14,195 nucleotides of DNA from NCBI GenBank assembly GCA_013817465.1, contig JACDCP010000042.1, positions 1 to 14,195 of the forward strand. Reading direction: 5' to 3'. This document shows, piece after piece, positions 6,953 through 13,930 of the stretch. The translations under genes and the position numbers were made by a program. The notes below the pieces were generated by a model. The model made no database searches. It was not told the DNA's origin and was given only the letters and a program-made list of their open reading frames with translations. The first letter of the stretch is position 1. Each line of letters opens with the position of its first letter. Source of the DNA: Gammaproteobacteria bacterium (GTDB lineage: Bacteria; Pseudomonadota; Gammaproteobacteria; Steroidobacterales; JACDCP01).

Positions 6953-7235
6953 TCCACCTCGGCTTGCTCGGCTCGGCTGGGCTCTGGGGTTCACTGCGCG
7001 GCGGCGCGGTCGGCCGGCCGATTTTCGTCTTCCTCGCAATTGCTGTTGCAGTGGATACCGCCGTTGTCTTTGTGCTCGCCGGGTTTTTTGCCGGCGTCGT
7101 GCTCCTCGGGGCCGCGGCTCTGTGTTTTCTGGTGGCGGCGGCATTGCGCGGCTCTGGCAGCACGGATGTCGCCGGTACCTGAGGCACAGAGGCGAAGGAG
7201 AGTGACCCGCGCGATCTCGACACATATTTCTGCGG
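6953..7235. other. Unassigned junction between two gene fragments
   Basis: The plus strand has one hydrophobic frame (about 7020-7180, ending at a TGA at 7180) that could encode a short membrane hairpin (VFVLAGFFAGVVLLGAAALC). It has no clear start or ribosome site and is GC-rich, so chance is likely. Otherwise nothing is recognised. Confidence 0.25.
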
Positions 7236-7440
7236 TGCTGCTTACTTCATCCGTGTTCGCTGGAACGGCACGCACCTGCACCTGAAACTGTTTCTTTAGG
7301 ATGGGAGGGTGCTCGCGCCGATGGGCGGCCTGCTGTTCCGCGCGGCCGATCGGGCCACAACGCCGCATGTGCTGCCATCCGATGGCTCGCGAGTCATCAG
7401 GGACGAACTGCAGAGCTACGAGCAGGTGCCTCTGCCGAGA
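7236..7440 (+). pseudogene. Decayed partial copy of the serine hydrolase gene at 10006-11865
   Basis: This stretch aligns base for base with about 11266-11470 inside the downstream serine hydrolase. Shared runs include TTCATCCGTGTTCGCTGG, CGCACCTGCACCTGAAAC and ATGGGCGGCCTGCTGTTCCG. The copy has an in-frame TAG where the intact gene reads QSD, and a 6-base deletion (GTGCTGCCATCC against GTGCTGCTGAGATCATCC). Homology stops near 7440 and before about 7236, so only the linker between the hydrolase domain and the membrane domain survives. It is non-functional. Confidence 0.9.
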
Positions 7441-7475
7441 GATGTACGCTGGTTGCGCGCCCTTGGCGAGCCCGT

Positions 7476-7494
7476 CATGATGCGGGGCATCATG
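7476..7494. promoter_or_regulatory. 8-bp inverted repeat upstream of TPR gene
   Basis: CATGATGC (7476-7483) and GCATCATG (7487-7494) are perfect inverted repeats around GGG, ending 23 bases before the start codon at 7518. This could be an operator or a leader hairpin. No clear -35/-10 boxes were identified with it. Confidence 0.4.
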
Positions 7495-7517
7495 CGGCAC
7501 TTGCAGGGGGATCGCCG

Positions 7518-9161
7518 ATGACCGAGTCCGGCAATACGTCTACCTTCCAGCGGTTCATGGCCGAGTTGCGCCGACGCCGGGTGATCCGCGTCGCGGTGGT
7601 ATACGTCATTGCCGGGTGGCTGCTGATTCAGGTCGCGTCCACTGTGCTGCCCGGGCTCAACCTGCCGGAGTGGTCGGTCACGCTGGTGATCGTGCTGGTG
7701 GTGCTGGGCTTCCCGATCACCTTCCTGATGGCGTGGATGTTCGATCTCGGTCCGGCGGGCGTGCAACGGACCGTTCCCGCCCAGGTGGCCGATGTTGGCG
7801 CGAGCACGTCGACCCATGACACCAGGGCAACCGTCGTCAAAGAAGGCCCCAGGCCGCCGGTCCGGGGGGACGAAGACCGCCGCACCATCGCCGTGCTGCC
7901 GTTCGTCAACATGAGCGGCAATGCCGAGAACGAGTACTTCAGCGACGGCATCTCCGAGGAAATCCTCAACCTGCTGAGCAAGCTGCCCCAGTTGAAGGTG
8001 GCCTCGCGCACCTCCGCCTTCATCTTCAAGGGCAAGGCAGCCAGCATTCCCGCGGTAGCGCGCGAGCTCGGTGTCAGCACCGTGCTGGAAGGCAGCGTGC
8101 GCCGTGCCGGCGAGCAGGTGCGCATTACCGCGCAGCTGATCGATGCGGAGTCCGACTCGCATCTCTGGTCGGAAACCTACAATCGCGAGTTGAAGGACGT
8201 CTTCGCCATCCAGGACGACATCGCTCAGAGCATCGTCAGGGCGCTGCAGGTGACGCTGTCTCCGCAGGAGCGCCGGGCGATGCAGTTCGTCGCCACCTCC
8301 GACGCTGAGGCGTACGACTATTACCTGCGCGGACGCCGGTACATGTACTCGATGGCGCGGCGCGACTTCGAGCACGCCATCCGCATGTTCGAGCAGGCGA
8401 TCGCCCTGGACTCGAAATATGCGCTGGCCTATGCGGGCATCGCCGACGCCCATTCGCACCTCTACCGCTACGTCGAGGCCAGCCGCGACAACGCGGAACG
8501 CGCCAGCCGTGCCAGCGAGCAGGCCTTGATCCTGGACCGGGATTCGGCCGAAGCGCATGCGTCGCGCGGGCTGGCGCTGGTCATCAGCGAAAAATTCGAA
8601 GAAGCCGAGCGCGAGTTCGAAGTCGCAACCGGGCTCAACCCCAATCTGTTCGATGCCTGGTACTACTACGGCCTGGCCTGTTCCTCGCAGGGAAAATTCG
8701 AGAAAGCTGCACAGCTCTACATCAAGGCATCCGAGGTCAACCCGGCGGATTACCAGTCGCCAATATTCCTGGCGCAGGTCTACGCGTCGCTCGGACGCAA
8801 GCAGGATGAGATGAAGGTCCGCTTGAGCACGCTCGGCACGGTCGAGCGCCACGTCCGGTTGAATCCACACGACACCCGCGCGCTGTATTTCGGCGCGCAG
8901 AACCTGTATCGGGTGGGCGAACGTGAGAAAGCCGTCGCGCTGGCGGAACAAGCCCTGAAACAAGACCAGAACGAACCGGTAGTGCTTTACAACGTCGCCT
9001 GCTTCTACGTCATACAGGGCGACCAGCAGCGGGCTCTGGACCTGCTGGAGAAGGCGGTGGAGTTGGGCTGGGGCGACCGCGCCTGGATGGAGAATGACAG
9101 CGATCTCGACGCCTTGCACGGCAATCCACGCTTCGACGCTTTGCTGGCGCGGATTCTTTAA
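7518..9161 (+). CDS. Two-TM membrane protein with TolB-like and TPR domains
   Basis: The 547-residue protein resembles the COG5616-type family, whose members are often fused to adenylate cyclases or DNA-binding domains. Here neither is attached. Order: a short basic N-terminus (FMAELRRRRVIRVAVVYVIA), two membrane helices (about 24-47 and 52-73), a linker, a TolB N-terminal-like domain from T123 (TIAVLPFVNMSGN, YFSDGISEEILNLLSKL, LGVSTVLEGSVRRAGEQVRI, LWSETYNREL), then tetratricopeptide repeats from about 265 to the end (IRMFEQAIALDSKYALAYAG, FDAWYYYGLACSSQGKFEKA, ALDLLEKAVELGWGDR). It probably works as a membrane-tethered protein-binding scaffold; its partner is unknown. AGGGGGAT lies about 5 bases before ATG. 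The gene is intact and shows no decay, unlike its left neighbour. Confidence 0.85.
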   Translation: MTESGNTSTFQRFMAELRRRRVIRVAVVYVIAGWLLIQVASTVLPGLNLPEWSVTLVIVLVVLGFPITFLMAWMFDLGPAGVQRTVPAQVADVGASTSTHDTRATVVKEGPRPPVRGDEDRRTIAVLPFVNMSGNAENEYFSDGISEEILNLLSKLPQLKVASRTSAFIFKGKAASIPAVARELGVSTVLEGSVRRAGEQVRITAQLIDAESDSHLWSETYNRELKDVFAIQDDIAQSIVRALQVTLSPQERRAMQFVATSDAEAYDYYLRGRRYMYSMARRDFEHAIRMFEQAIALDSKYALAYAGIADAHSHLYRYVEASRDNAERASRASEQALILDRDSAEAHASRGLALVISEKFEEAEREFEVATGLNPNLFDAWYYYGLACSSQGKFEKAAQLYIKASEVNPADYQSPIFLAQVYASLGRKQDEMKVRLSTLGTVERHVRLNPHDTRALYFGAQNLYRVGEREKAVALAEQALKQDQNEPVVLYNVACFYVIQGDQQRALDLLEKAVELGWGDRAWMENDSDLDALHGNPRFDALLARIL

Positions 9162-9170
9162 GCCGCTAAG

Positions 9171-9203
9171 GGGGTCAGAGTCTGAGGAACGCCGCCTGAC
9201 CCC
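9171..9203. repeat. REP-like palindrome or terminator after TPR gene
   Basis: GGGGTCAG (9171-9178) and CTGACCCC (9196-9203) form 8-bp arms around 17 bases, a few bases after the TPR stop codon. The string GGGGTCAGAGTCTGA resembles the palindromic repeats I associate with IS200-like (RAYT) transposases in gammaproteobacteria; that match is from memory. A terminator role is also possible, though there is no T-run. Confidence 0.5.
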
Positions 9204-9246
9204 GGGTGGAACGGACGGGCCACGAGCGCCATGCAATTCAGGCGTT

Positions 9247-9272
9247 TGGCGGTAAATATGTGTGGCGGTAAA
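9247..9272 (+). promoter_or_regulatory. Direct repeat before hicA (candidate operator)
   Basis: TGGCGGTAAA occurs at 9247-9256 and again at 9263-9272, a 16-base period, ending 8 bases before the hicA ATG. Its location fits the operator of an autoregulated TA operon. TAAATAT inside it could serve as a -10. No clear Shine-Dalgarno sequence precedes hicA. Confidence 0.5.
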
Positions 9273-9280
9273 CTACTCGG

Positions 9281-9468
9281 ATGAAGGTGCGAGATGCGGT
9301 GAGACTGTTGAAGGGCGACGGATGGTACGAGGCTCGGACGAGAGGTTCTCATCGCCAGTTCAAACACCCATCAAAGAGCGGATTGGTCACAGTGCCCGGA
9401 AGGGCGGGAGACGACTTGGCGGCGGGACCTTGAACAGCATTCTGAAGCAGGCGGGCTTGAAGATATGA
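9281..9468 (+). pseudogene. hicA: HicA-type mRNA interferase toxin, frameshifted
   Basis: HicA is a small double-stranded-RNA-binding-fold toxin that cleaves mRNA. From ATG at 9281 the frame gives MKVRDAVRLLKGDGWYEART, then GSHRQFKHPSKSGLVTVPGR, including the catalytic histidine of GSHRQF (H24). It then reaches DDLAAG and an early TGA at 9431 (50 residues). The expected C-terminal end, GTLNSILKQAGLKI and TGA, follows in another frame up to 9468. The break lies at a G-run (GCGGCGGGACC, 9419-9429) where one more G would restore a 62-residue HicA. Either the gene is truly dead, or this is a sequencing or assembly error. A 50-residue product would lack the last helix. The full frame would overlap hicB by the four bases ATGA, the usual coupling. 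Confidence 0.85.
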
Positions 9469-9677
9469 AGTATTTGATCGTTATCGAAAAATCCAGCACA
9501 GGCTACTCAGCGTACTCGCCAGACTTACCCGGTTGCGTTTCAACTGGCGCTACGCTGGATGAAACCGAAGCAAACATGCGCGAAGCAATTGAATTCCATT
9601 TGGACGGGTTGAAAGAAGAGGGGATGGAGATTCCCCCGCCGGTTACAAGAGCTTCGTACGTGGAGGTGGCCGCCTGA
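9465..9677 (+). CDS. hicB: HicB-type antitoxin
   Basis: HicB neutralises HicA. The 70-residue protein reads MKYLIVIEKSSTGYSAYSPD, then LPGCVSTGATLDETEANMRE and AIEFHLDGLKEEGMEIPPP, the standard HicB partial RNase H-like fold with its conserved YSPDLPGC and EAIEFHLD motifs. It is the short form that ends soon after this fold, with no separate C-terminal DNA-binding domain visible. Its start overlaps the end of the ancestral hicA frame (ATGA), so the two would be coupled. It is intact. If hicA really is broken, hicB may persist as an orphan antitoxin. Confidence 0.9.
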   Translation: MKYLIVIEKSSTGYSAYSPDLPGCVSTGATLDETEANMREAIEFHLDGLKEEGMEIPPPVTRASYVEVAA

Positions 9678-9684
9678 TCGTTCG

Positions 9685-9789
9685 ATGCAGCAGACGAGTT
9701 TAAGCGTCACGCCTTTTGCGACATCAAATGCCGCGCCGTTTGCTTTCGAGGACGTCGTAAAGGACCTGAAACGACCTGGCAGGATTTAA
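9685..9789 (+). pseudogene. Possible antitoxin remnant before relE-like relic
   Basis: A 34-codon frame starts 7 bases after hicB and ends (FEDVVKDLKRPGRI, TAA) on top of the first codons of the relE-like relic. Position and overlap match the 3' end of an antitoxin gene in a RelBE/ParDE-type operon. The sequence is too short to assign a family, and the N-terminal half of a normal antitoxin is missing. Confidence 0.35.
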
Positions 9790-10006
9790 GGTTCGGATTA
9801 AGCGTTCAGCGGTTAAGGAAATTGAAGCGATCTCTCGCAAGGCGGATCGGCAGCGGATCGTCAAACGAATTCGTCAGCTTGCGGAGGATCCGCGGCCGGT
9901 CGGCTCACAGAAGCTTTCCGGCCACGATCGTTATCGGCTGAGGCAGGGACCGTACCGAATCCTGCACAGTATCGAGGATGATGCGTTAACGTTAGGCGTC
10001 ATGTAA
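9782..10006 (+). pseudogene. RelE/ParE-superfamily toxin relic
   Basis: The frame reads FKVRIKRSAVKEIEAISRKA, RIVKRIRQLAEDPRPVGSQK, LSGHDRYRLRQGPYRILHSI and EDDALTLGVM, then TAA. This is the RelE fold in order: basic helix pair, AEDPRP loop, KLSGxxxYRLRxGxYRI strand pair and EDDAL. It lacks an ATG/GTG/TTG start in frame (an upstream TGA sits at 9767), and it lacks the normal C-terminal segment of about ten residues with catalytic basic/tyrosine positions (typically VxVGHRxxVY). Its TAA overlaps the ATG of the serine hydrolase by one base. It is probably inactive. Confidence 0.8.
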
Positions 10007-11865
10007 TGATCCGACGATCCGGGGAGAGGCGACGTAAAAGCACCAGTCTGTTGTCCGCGCTGATCTGTGCGCTACTGTTCGCCTTCCCGGTTGCCCTGTT
10101 CGCGTCGTCCACAACGCCCGGCTTGCGCGCAGACATGGAGCGGGCCCTGAAGGACGAAGGGCTGACTGGTGCGGTGTGGGCGACGGTGACTCCGGACGGC
10201 GCCGTTGCCGTCGATGCCGCGGGTGTGAAAGATGCGCGCAGTGGTGAGGCGCTGACGCCCGATAATCGTGTGCACGTCGGTTCGGTGGTTAAGACATTGC
10301 TGGCGACGGGCGTCCTGCGGCTGGTGACGGAAAGCCGGCTCGTGCTCGATACGCCGATTTCGGATTTACTGCCCGATCTGGTGTTCGATAATCCCTGGGC
10401 CGCGAGCGATCCGATCCGGCTGCGCCATCTCCTCGACCACACGGCCGGCCTCGACGACGCGCGCTTCTGGCAGGTGTTCAGCCTGAAGCCGGACGCGGAC
10501 ACGTCGCTGGCCGATGCTTTTATCGGCGATCCTTCGCTGCTGCGCGTGCGCAGCCGGCCGGGCCGCCGGTTCTCCTACTCCAATATGGGCTATAGCCTGC
10601 TCGGCATGATCGTCGAGTCGATTACCGGCGAGCGCTACGAGCGTTATCTCGATGCCCACCTGCTGCGACCGCTGGCGATGAACGACAGCAGCTTCGCCTT
10701 CGTTTCGCAGGTCGGACCCCAGGCAGATGCGCGTTTGGCCATGGGTCATTTCGAAGATGGCGTAACTCAGGCCGCCGCGCCGATTTATCTGCGACCGGCC
10801 GGACAGTTCACGACCACGGCGATGGACATGGCCGTGTTCGCGCGCTTCCTGATGGGCGATGGCAGCATCGATGGCGAGCCTTTCATCGATGCGGCGCTGC
10901 TTCGTGCGATGGGCCGGCCGAAGGGTACTGAGGCGGCGCAGGCGGGACTGCTGGCCGGCTACGGTCTTGGCTTGAGTCGTCGCGACCGGCATGGCGTGAT
11001 CGGTCGATGCCATGACGGCAGCACGGTTGGCTATCGGGCCATGCTGTGCCTGTTTCCGGAACAGCACAAGGCATTCTTCTCGGCGATAAACACCGATAGT
11101 GAGACGGCGGATTACGGACGCTTCGATGCGTTGCTGATCCGGGCGCTGGACGTCGACGCCGCAGTGCCGACATTGCCGGGCGCCCCTACCGATAGCATCG
11201 CGGATTGGGAGGGCATTTATGTGCCGGCGCCGAACAGGTTCGCCAGCTTCGCCTGGCTCGACACTGTGCTCAACTTCATCCGTGTTCGCTGGGATGGAAC
11301 GCACCTGCACCTGAAACCGTTTCAGTCCGATGGCAGGGTGCTCACGCCGATGGGCGGCCTGCTGTTCCGCGCGGCTGGTGGCGCGACAACGTCGCATGTG
11401 CTGCTGAGATCATCCGATGGCACGCGGGTCATCAGCGACGGGCTGCAGAGCTACGAACAGGTGCCTCTGGCGAAGATCGTTCCGCTATGGATAAGCCTGG
11501 TGGCAGGCTTGTCGGGGCTGATCTATATTCTCGTGTCCGGTGTCGTGCGCCTGTTGATGGGTCGCCTGGCGCCATCCCGCGCGCTGTTCGTGCCGTTCCT
11601 GGCGGTGATCGCGCTGTCGCTGCCGCTGCCGTTCTACCTTCAGCAGTCGTTTCTGCAGCTCGGCGATGCAACCGTGGCCAGCGTGTTGCTCGCAGCCGTG
11701 ACGGGCGCCCTGCCGCTGGCGATGGTCGTCGGCCTCGTCTTCCAATTCCGTCGCCGCACCACGGGCGTGATAGCCGCGTTGGATGTTCTGGCAATGCTCG
11801 CCGTATTGCAGTGGACCATCGTTCTTGCCGGCTGGAACCTGCTGCCGTTCCGGCTCTGGGTTTGA
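10006..11865 (+). CDS. Beta-lactamase-family serine hydrolase with C-terminal membrane domain
   Basis: This belongs to the class C beta-lactamase/penicillin-binding-protein-like family; relatives act as peptidases, esterases or amidases. The active-site set is complete: S93-V-V-K96 (SxxK, nucleophile S93), Y191-S-N193 (YxN) and H336-D-G338 in the place of KTG. An N-terminal hydrophobic stretch (about 13-32) acts as a signal or anchor, placing the catalytic part in the periplasm. A linker domain (about 400-485) follows, then some four membrane helices (about 491-515, 523-545, 553-577, 587-614) to the C-terminus. The 619-residue length fits family members with a trailing membrane region. The ribosome site is weak, and the start overlaps the relE-like relic stop by one base. 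A decayed piece of a second copy lies at 7236-7440. The substrate is unknown. Confidence 0.88.
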   Translation: MIRRSGERRRKSTSLLSALICALLFAFPVALFASSTTPGLRADMERALKDEGLTGAVWATVTPDGAVAVDAAGVKDARSGEALTPDNRVHVGSVVKTLLATGVLRLVTESRLVLDTPISDLLPDLVFDNPWAASDPIRLRHLLDHTAGLDDARFWQVFSLKPDADTSLADAFIGDPSLLRVRSRPGRRFSYSNMGYSLLGMIVESITGERYERYLDAHLLRPLAMNDSSFAFVSQVGPQADARLAMGHFEDGVTQAAAPIYLRPAGQFTTTAMDMAVFARFLMGDGSIDGEPFIDAALLRAMGRPKGTEAAQAGLLAGYGLGLSRRDRHGVIGRCHDGSTVGYRAMLCLFPEQHKAFFSAINTDSETADYGRFDALLIRALDVDAAVPTLPGAPTDSIADWEGIYVPAPNRFASFAWLDTVLNFIRVRWDGTHLHLKPFQSDGRVLTPMGGLLFRAAGGATTSHVLLRSSDGTRVISDGLQSYEQVPLAKIVPLWISLVAGLSGLIYILVSGVVRLLMGRLAPSRALFVPFLAVIALSLPLPFYLQQSFLQLGDATVASVLLAAVTGALPLAMVVGLVFQFRRRTTGVIAALDVLAMLAVLQWTIVLAGWNLLPFRLWV

Positions 11866-11917
11866 TCTCTTACGTCGATCGGGAAACGAGCACTGGTCAG
11901 GCGTTCGCTCCTTTTCG

Positions 11918-13093
11918 TTAATGGATCAGCGCGCTGGATACGGAAGAAGGTCTCGGCAGCGAGTGGCGAGGCAGGTCGATGGTGAAGATGCATCCTGAGT
12001 CGGGTATGTCGCGGACGCTGAGAATTCCCTCGTTTGCCTCGATGCTGTGCCGAGAGATTGACAGTCCGAGCCCGAGGCCGGTTTTGTCCGCGGCGCCCTG
12101 CGTGAACGGCAGGAACATTTTTTTTGCGTCGTCCGGGGGAAGGCCGCCGCATTTGTCCTCGACGTCGATCAGGATGCGATCGGCGGCTGCATAGGCGTTC
12201 AATGTGATTACAGTGTGGGGGAGCGTGAACTTGAACGCATTCTGCAGCAAGTTTCCAACCGCCGAGAAAAGCAGATCCCGGTCGGCATCAACGGCAAGTT
12301 CAGGATCAACGTGGGAGATGGTCAATGAGCATTCCCTGACCTGCGCCTCGAGTGACGCGGAGAGTTTGACTTCTGCGATGAAGTCGGCAAGGGAAAACAG
12401 TCGGTTCTGCACAGGCACTCCGGCTGTCATGCGAACCTCGGTGAGGGAACGATCTATCAGATTGCGCAATCCCACCAGGCTACGATCCAAAACGGCGCCC
12501 GTCGCCCCGCCCAACCCGACATTGCCGGCTTTGATGGCGGTGAGTGCAAGCGTGGCTGTGTTGAGGAGGTTACGCAACTCATGCGCGAAAAATCCCAGCC
12601 GTTCATTCAACGCGTGGGCTTGCCTGCCTGCAGCAACAAAATCGCGCTGGTAATTGAATTCCGTGACGGCAACGGCGATTGCGTTGTCCAGGCAGCGGTT
12701 GAGAGTTCGAAACTCGTCTATCTCGATCGGCACATTGTGTTCGAATGCCAGATCCGTTACTGCCTGGCAGAGATCGCCATAGTCATGAACCACCTGCTCA
12801 ACCGTGAACCCGTGCTGTAACAACTCCCGGCCGTGCTGCGCCGCCGTTTCGCCGATCTCGGACAACACCGGCTTCCCACCGCCTCCACCGCCCGATGGAC
12901 CGGAAACCTTGCGGCTTCGCATCGGCTCCGATGTCTGCTCCACTCGAAGCGTTTTAATGAGCTGCTCGAGGAAGAGCGTTATGCCATGTTCCAGCTCCTC
13001 TCCGGTCGCACTGGGCGCGGACCTTTGAGCGACTTTCGCCCTGCAGCGGCCGATCAATTCCATCCGGTTCGCGATGAGGAACTCGTACATCAT
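11918..13093 (-). CDS. Soluble sensor histidine kinase
   Basis: This is a two-component kinase of 391 residues. The N-terminal region (1-150, MMYEFLIANRMELIGRCRAK) looks like the helical RsbRD-type sensory domain and contains a short poly-glycine run (about 69-74). The phospho-acceptor motif is H171 in FFAHELRNLLNTA. The ATPase part has the N box (NLLQNAFKF, N285), a G1 box (DVEDKCGGLP) and a G2 box (TGLGLGLSI). No signal peptide or membrane helix is visible, so it should sense a cytoplasmic cue. No response regulator gene lies next to it inside the window. It is convergent with the serine hydrolase. The start is supported by family layout; only a weak ribosome site is seen, and the second Met codon is an equal choice. 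Confidence 0.92.
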   Translation of the reverse strand: MMYEFLIANRMELIGRCRAKVAQRSAPSATGEELEHGITLFLEQLIKTLRVEQTSEPMRSRKVSGPSGGGGGGKPVLSEIGETAAQHGRELLQHGFTVEQVVHDYGDLCQAVTDLAFEHNVPIEIDEFRTLNRCLDNAIAVAVTEFNYQRDFVAAGRQAHALNERLGFFAHELRNLLNTATLALTAIKAGNVGLGGATGAVLDRSLVGLRNLIDRSLTEVRMTAGVPVQNRLFSLADFIAEVKLSASLEAQVRECSLTISHVDPELAVDADRDLLFSAVGNLLQNAFKFTLPHTVITLNAYAAADRILIDVEDKCGGLPPDDAKKMFLPFTQGAADKTGLGLGLSISRHSIEANEGILSVRDIPDSGCIFTIDLPRHSLPRPSSVSSALIH

Positions 13094-13523
13094 TTCATCA
13101 GCTTACGCTCAATCCTGCACCAAGGCCATGATTGCTGTCCGCGTCGGGTGGCAGAAGCTGCTGCAGATGGTTCGGAGCTCCTCCGCCGGTTGAGCAGGCC
13201 AGGCCGGCCTTCATCGAGCCCCCGACGCCTGCAATCACGTAAAGTTCGTCGACGGGCACTGCCGTCAACCATTTCGGTTGCTGAGCGGGATGTGGACGAC
13301 GTGAGCAGGCGAGCATCACCACTGCTTTTCAGATCGCGTCGTACGAGGCGATCGCCGGCCTCGATCGCACAGCGAATATAATTTCATCGGAGAGCCCGCA
13401 TGTTCCTGGTCTATACTTGGTTCGCAGTTTCCGGGCGTGGTCCCTGCGGTTCGGGGAGGAGCGCCCGCGAGCAAGAAGTTCAACGTCAGGTCTTTGGCTG
13501 ATTTACGTGCAGTGGAGTGAGCG
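13094..13523. other. Intergenic region between histidine kinase and zinc-ribbon gene
   Basis: This holds the divergent promoters of both neighbours. TATAAT at 13377-13382 and TATACT at 13412-13417 are possible -10 boxes for the plus-strand gene, without convincing -35 partners. A short plus-strand frame (about 13428-13521) ends APASKKFNVRSLADLRAVE with a stop 2 bases before the next ATG. It might be a tiny leader or the end of a lost gene. Minus-strand frames of 60-74 codons just before the kinase show no family motif. Confidence 0.35.
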
Positions 13524-13889
13524 ATGAATTGCCCAAAATGTTCGGCTGAGATGGGTCTCGTGAGATATGGCACTCACAAAGTGCAGCGCTGCAGCCAATG
13601 CCAAGGCTTGTGGTTCAAAACAGCCGATCTTGCCATCCTGCGCAAAGACGACTGGATGGCCAACTACATCCTCGATAAGGGCAAGGCTCGTGAGGGCAAG
13701 AAGTTGGACCGCGCGGAGGCGACTTGTCCGGAGTGCGGTTCGGCGATGAAGCGCGAATCCGACAAGCGGCAGCCCCACATCTTTTATGACGCGTGCCCGC
13801 AGGGTCATGGCACGTTTCTCGACGCGGGAGAATTCACCGATCTGGTGCGCGAGACAATCTGGGACAAGTTCAAGCCGGTGCGCAGTTAA
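13524..13889 (+). CDS. Zinc-ribbon protein (zf-TFIIB type, two fingers)
   Basis: This is a small cytoplasmic protein of 121 residues with two metal-binding units. The first is C3-P-K-C6 with C23-S-Q-C26 followed by QGLWF, the classic zf-TFIIB signature. The second is C68-P-E-C71 with C91-P-Q-G-H95 followed by GTFLDAGEF, where a histidine probably replaces the fourth cysteine. A basic helix (KGKAREGKKLDRAEA) links them. Proteins of this type are common and mostly uncharacterised; nucleic-acid or protein binding is a guess. GGAGTGAG precedes the ATG at good spacing. It ends without overlap before the convergent partial gene. Confidence 0.85.
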   Translation: MNCPKCSAEMGLVRYGTHKVQRCSQCQGLWFKTADLAILRKDDWMANYILDKGKAREGKKLDRAEATCPECGSAMKRESDKRQPHIFYDACPQGHGTFLDAGEFTDLVRETIWDKFKPVRS

Positions 13890-13930
13890 CCTGCCGGCCC
13901 CGAGGCGCAATGACCGGGGAACCATAGACG

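Noticed and set aside
6775..7182. Hydrophobic plus-strand frame (possible small membrane protein)
   Set aside because: Its first part is antisense to the HEAT-repeat fragment. It has no credible start, and GC-rich DNA often yields Ala/Val/Leu-rich frames by chance.
7416..9236. Long minus-strand open frame opposite the TPR gene
   Set aside because: It is a GC-rich shadow of the plus-strand gene: no motif, no ribosome site, and an Arg/His/Gln-heavy composition. The plus strand has clear TolB-like and TPR domains.
10366..11397. Minus-strand open frame opposite the serine hydrolase
   Set aside because: It is antisense to the complete SxxK/YxN/HxG enzyme, and its composition is typical of GC-driven open frames.
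13098..13322. 74-codon minus-strand frame ending 4 bases before the histidine kinase start
   Set aside because: Spacing hints at coupling, but there is no family motif, no ribosome site and competing frames of similar quality.
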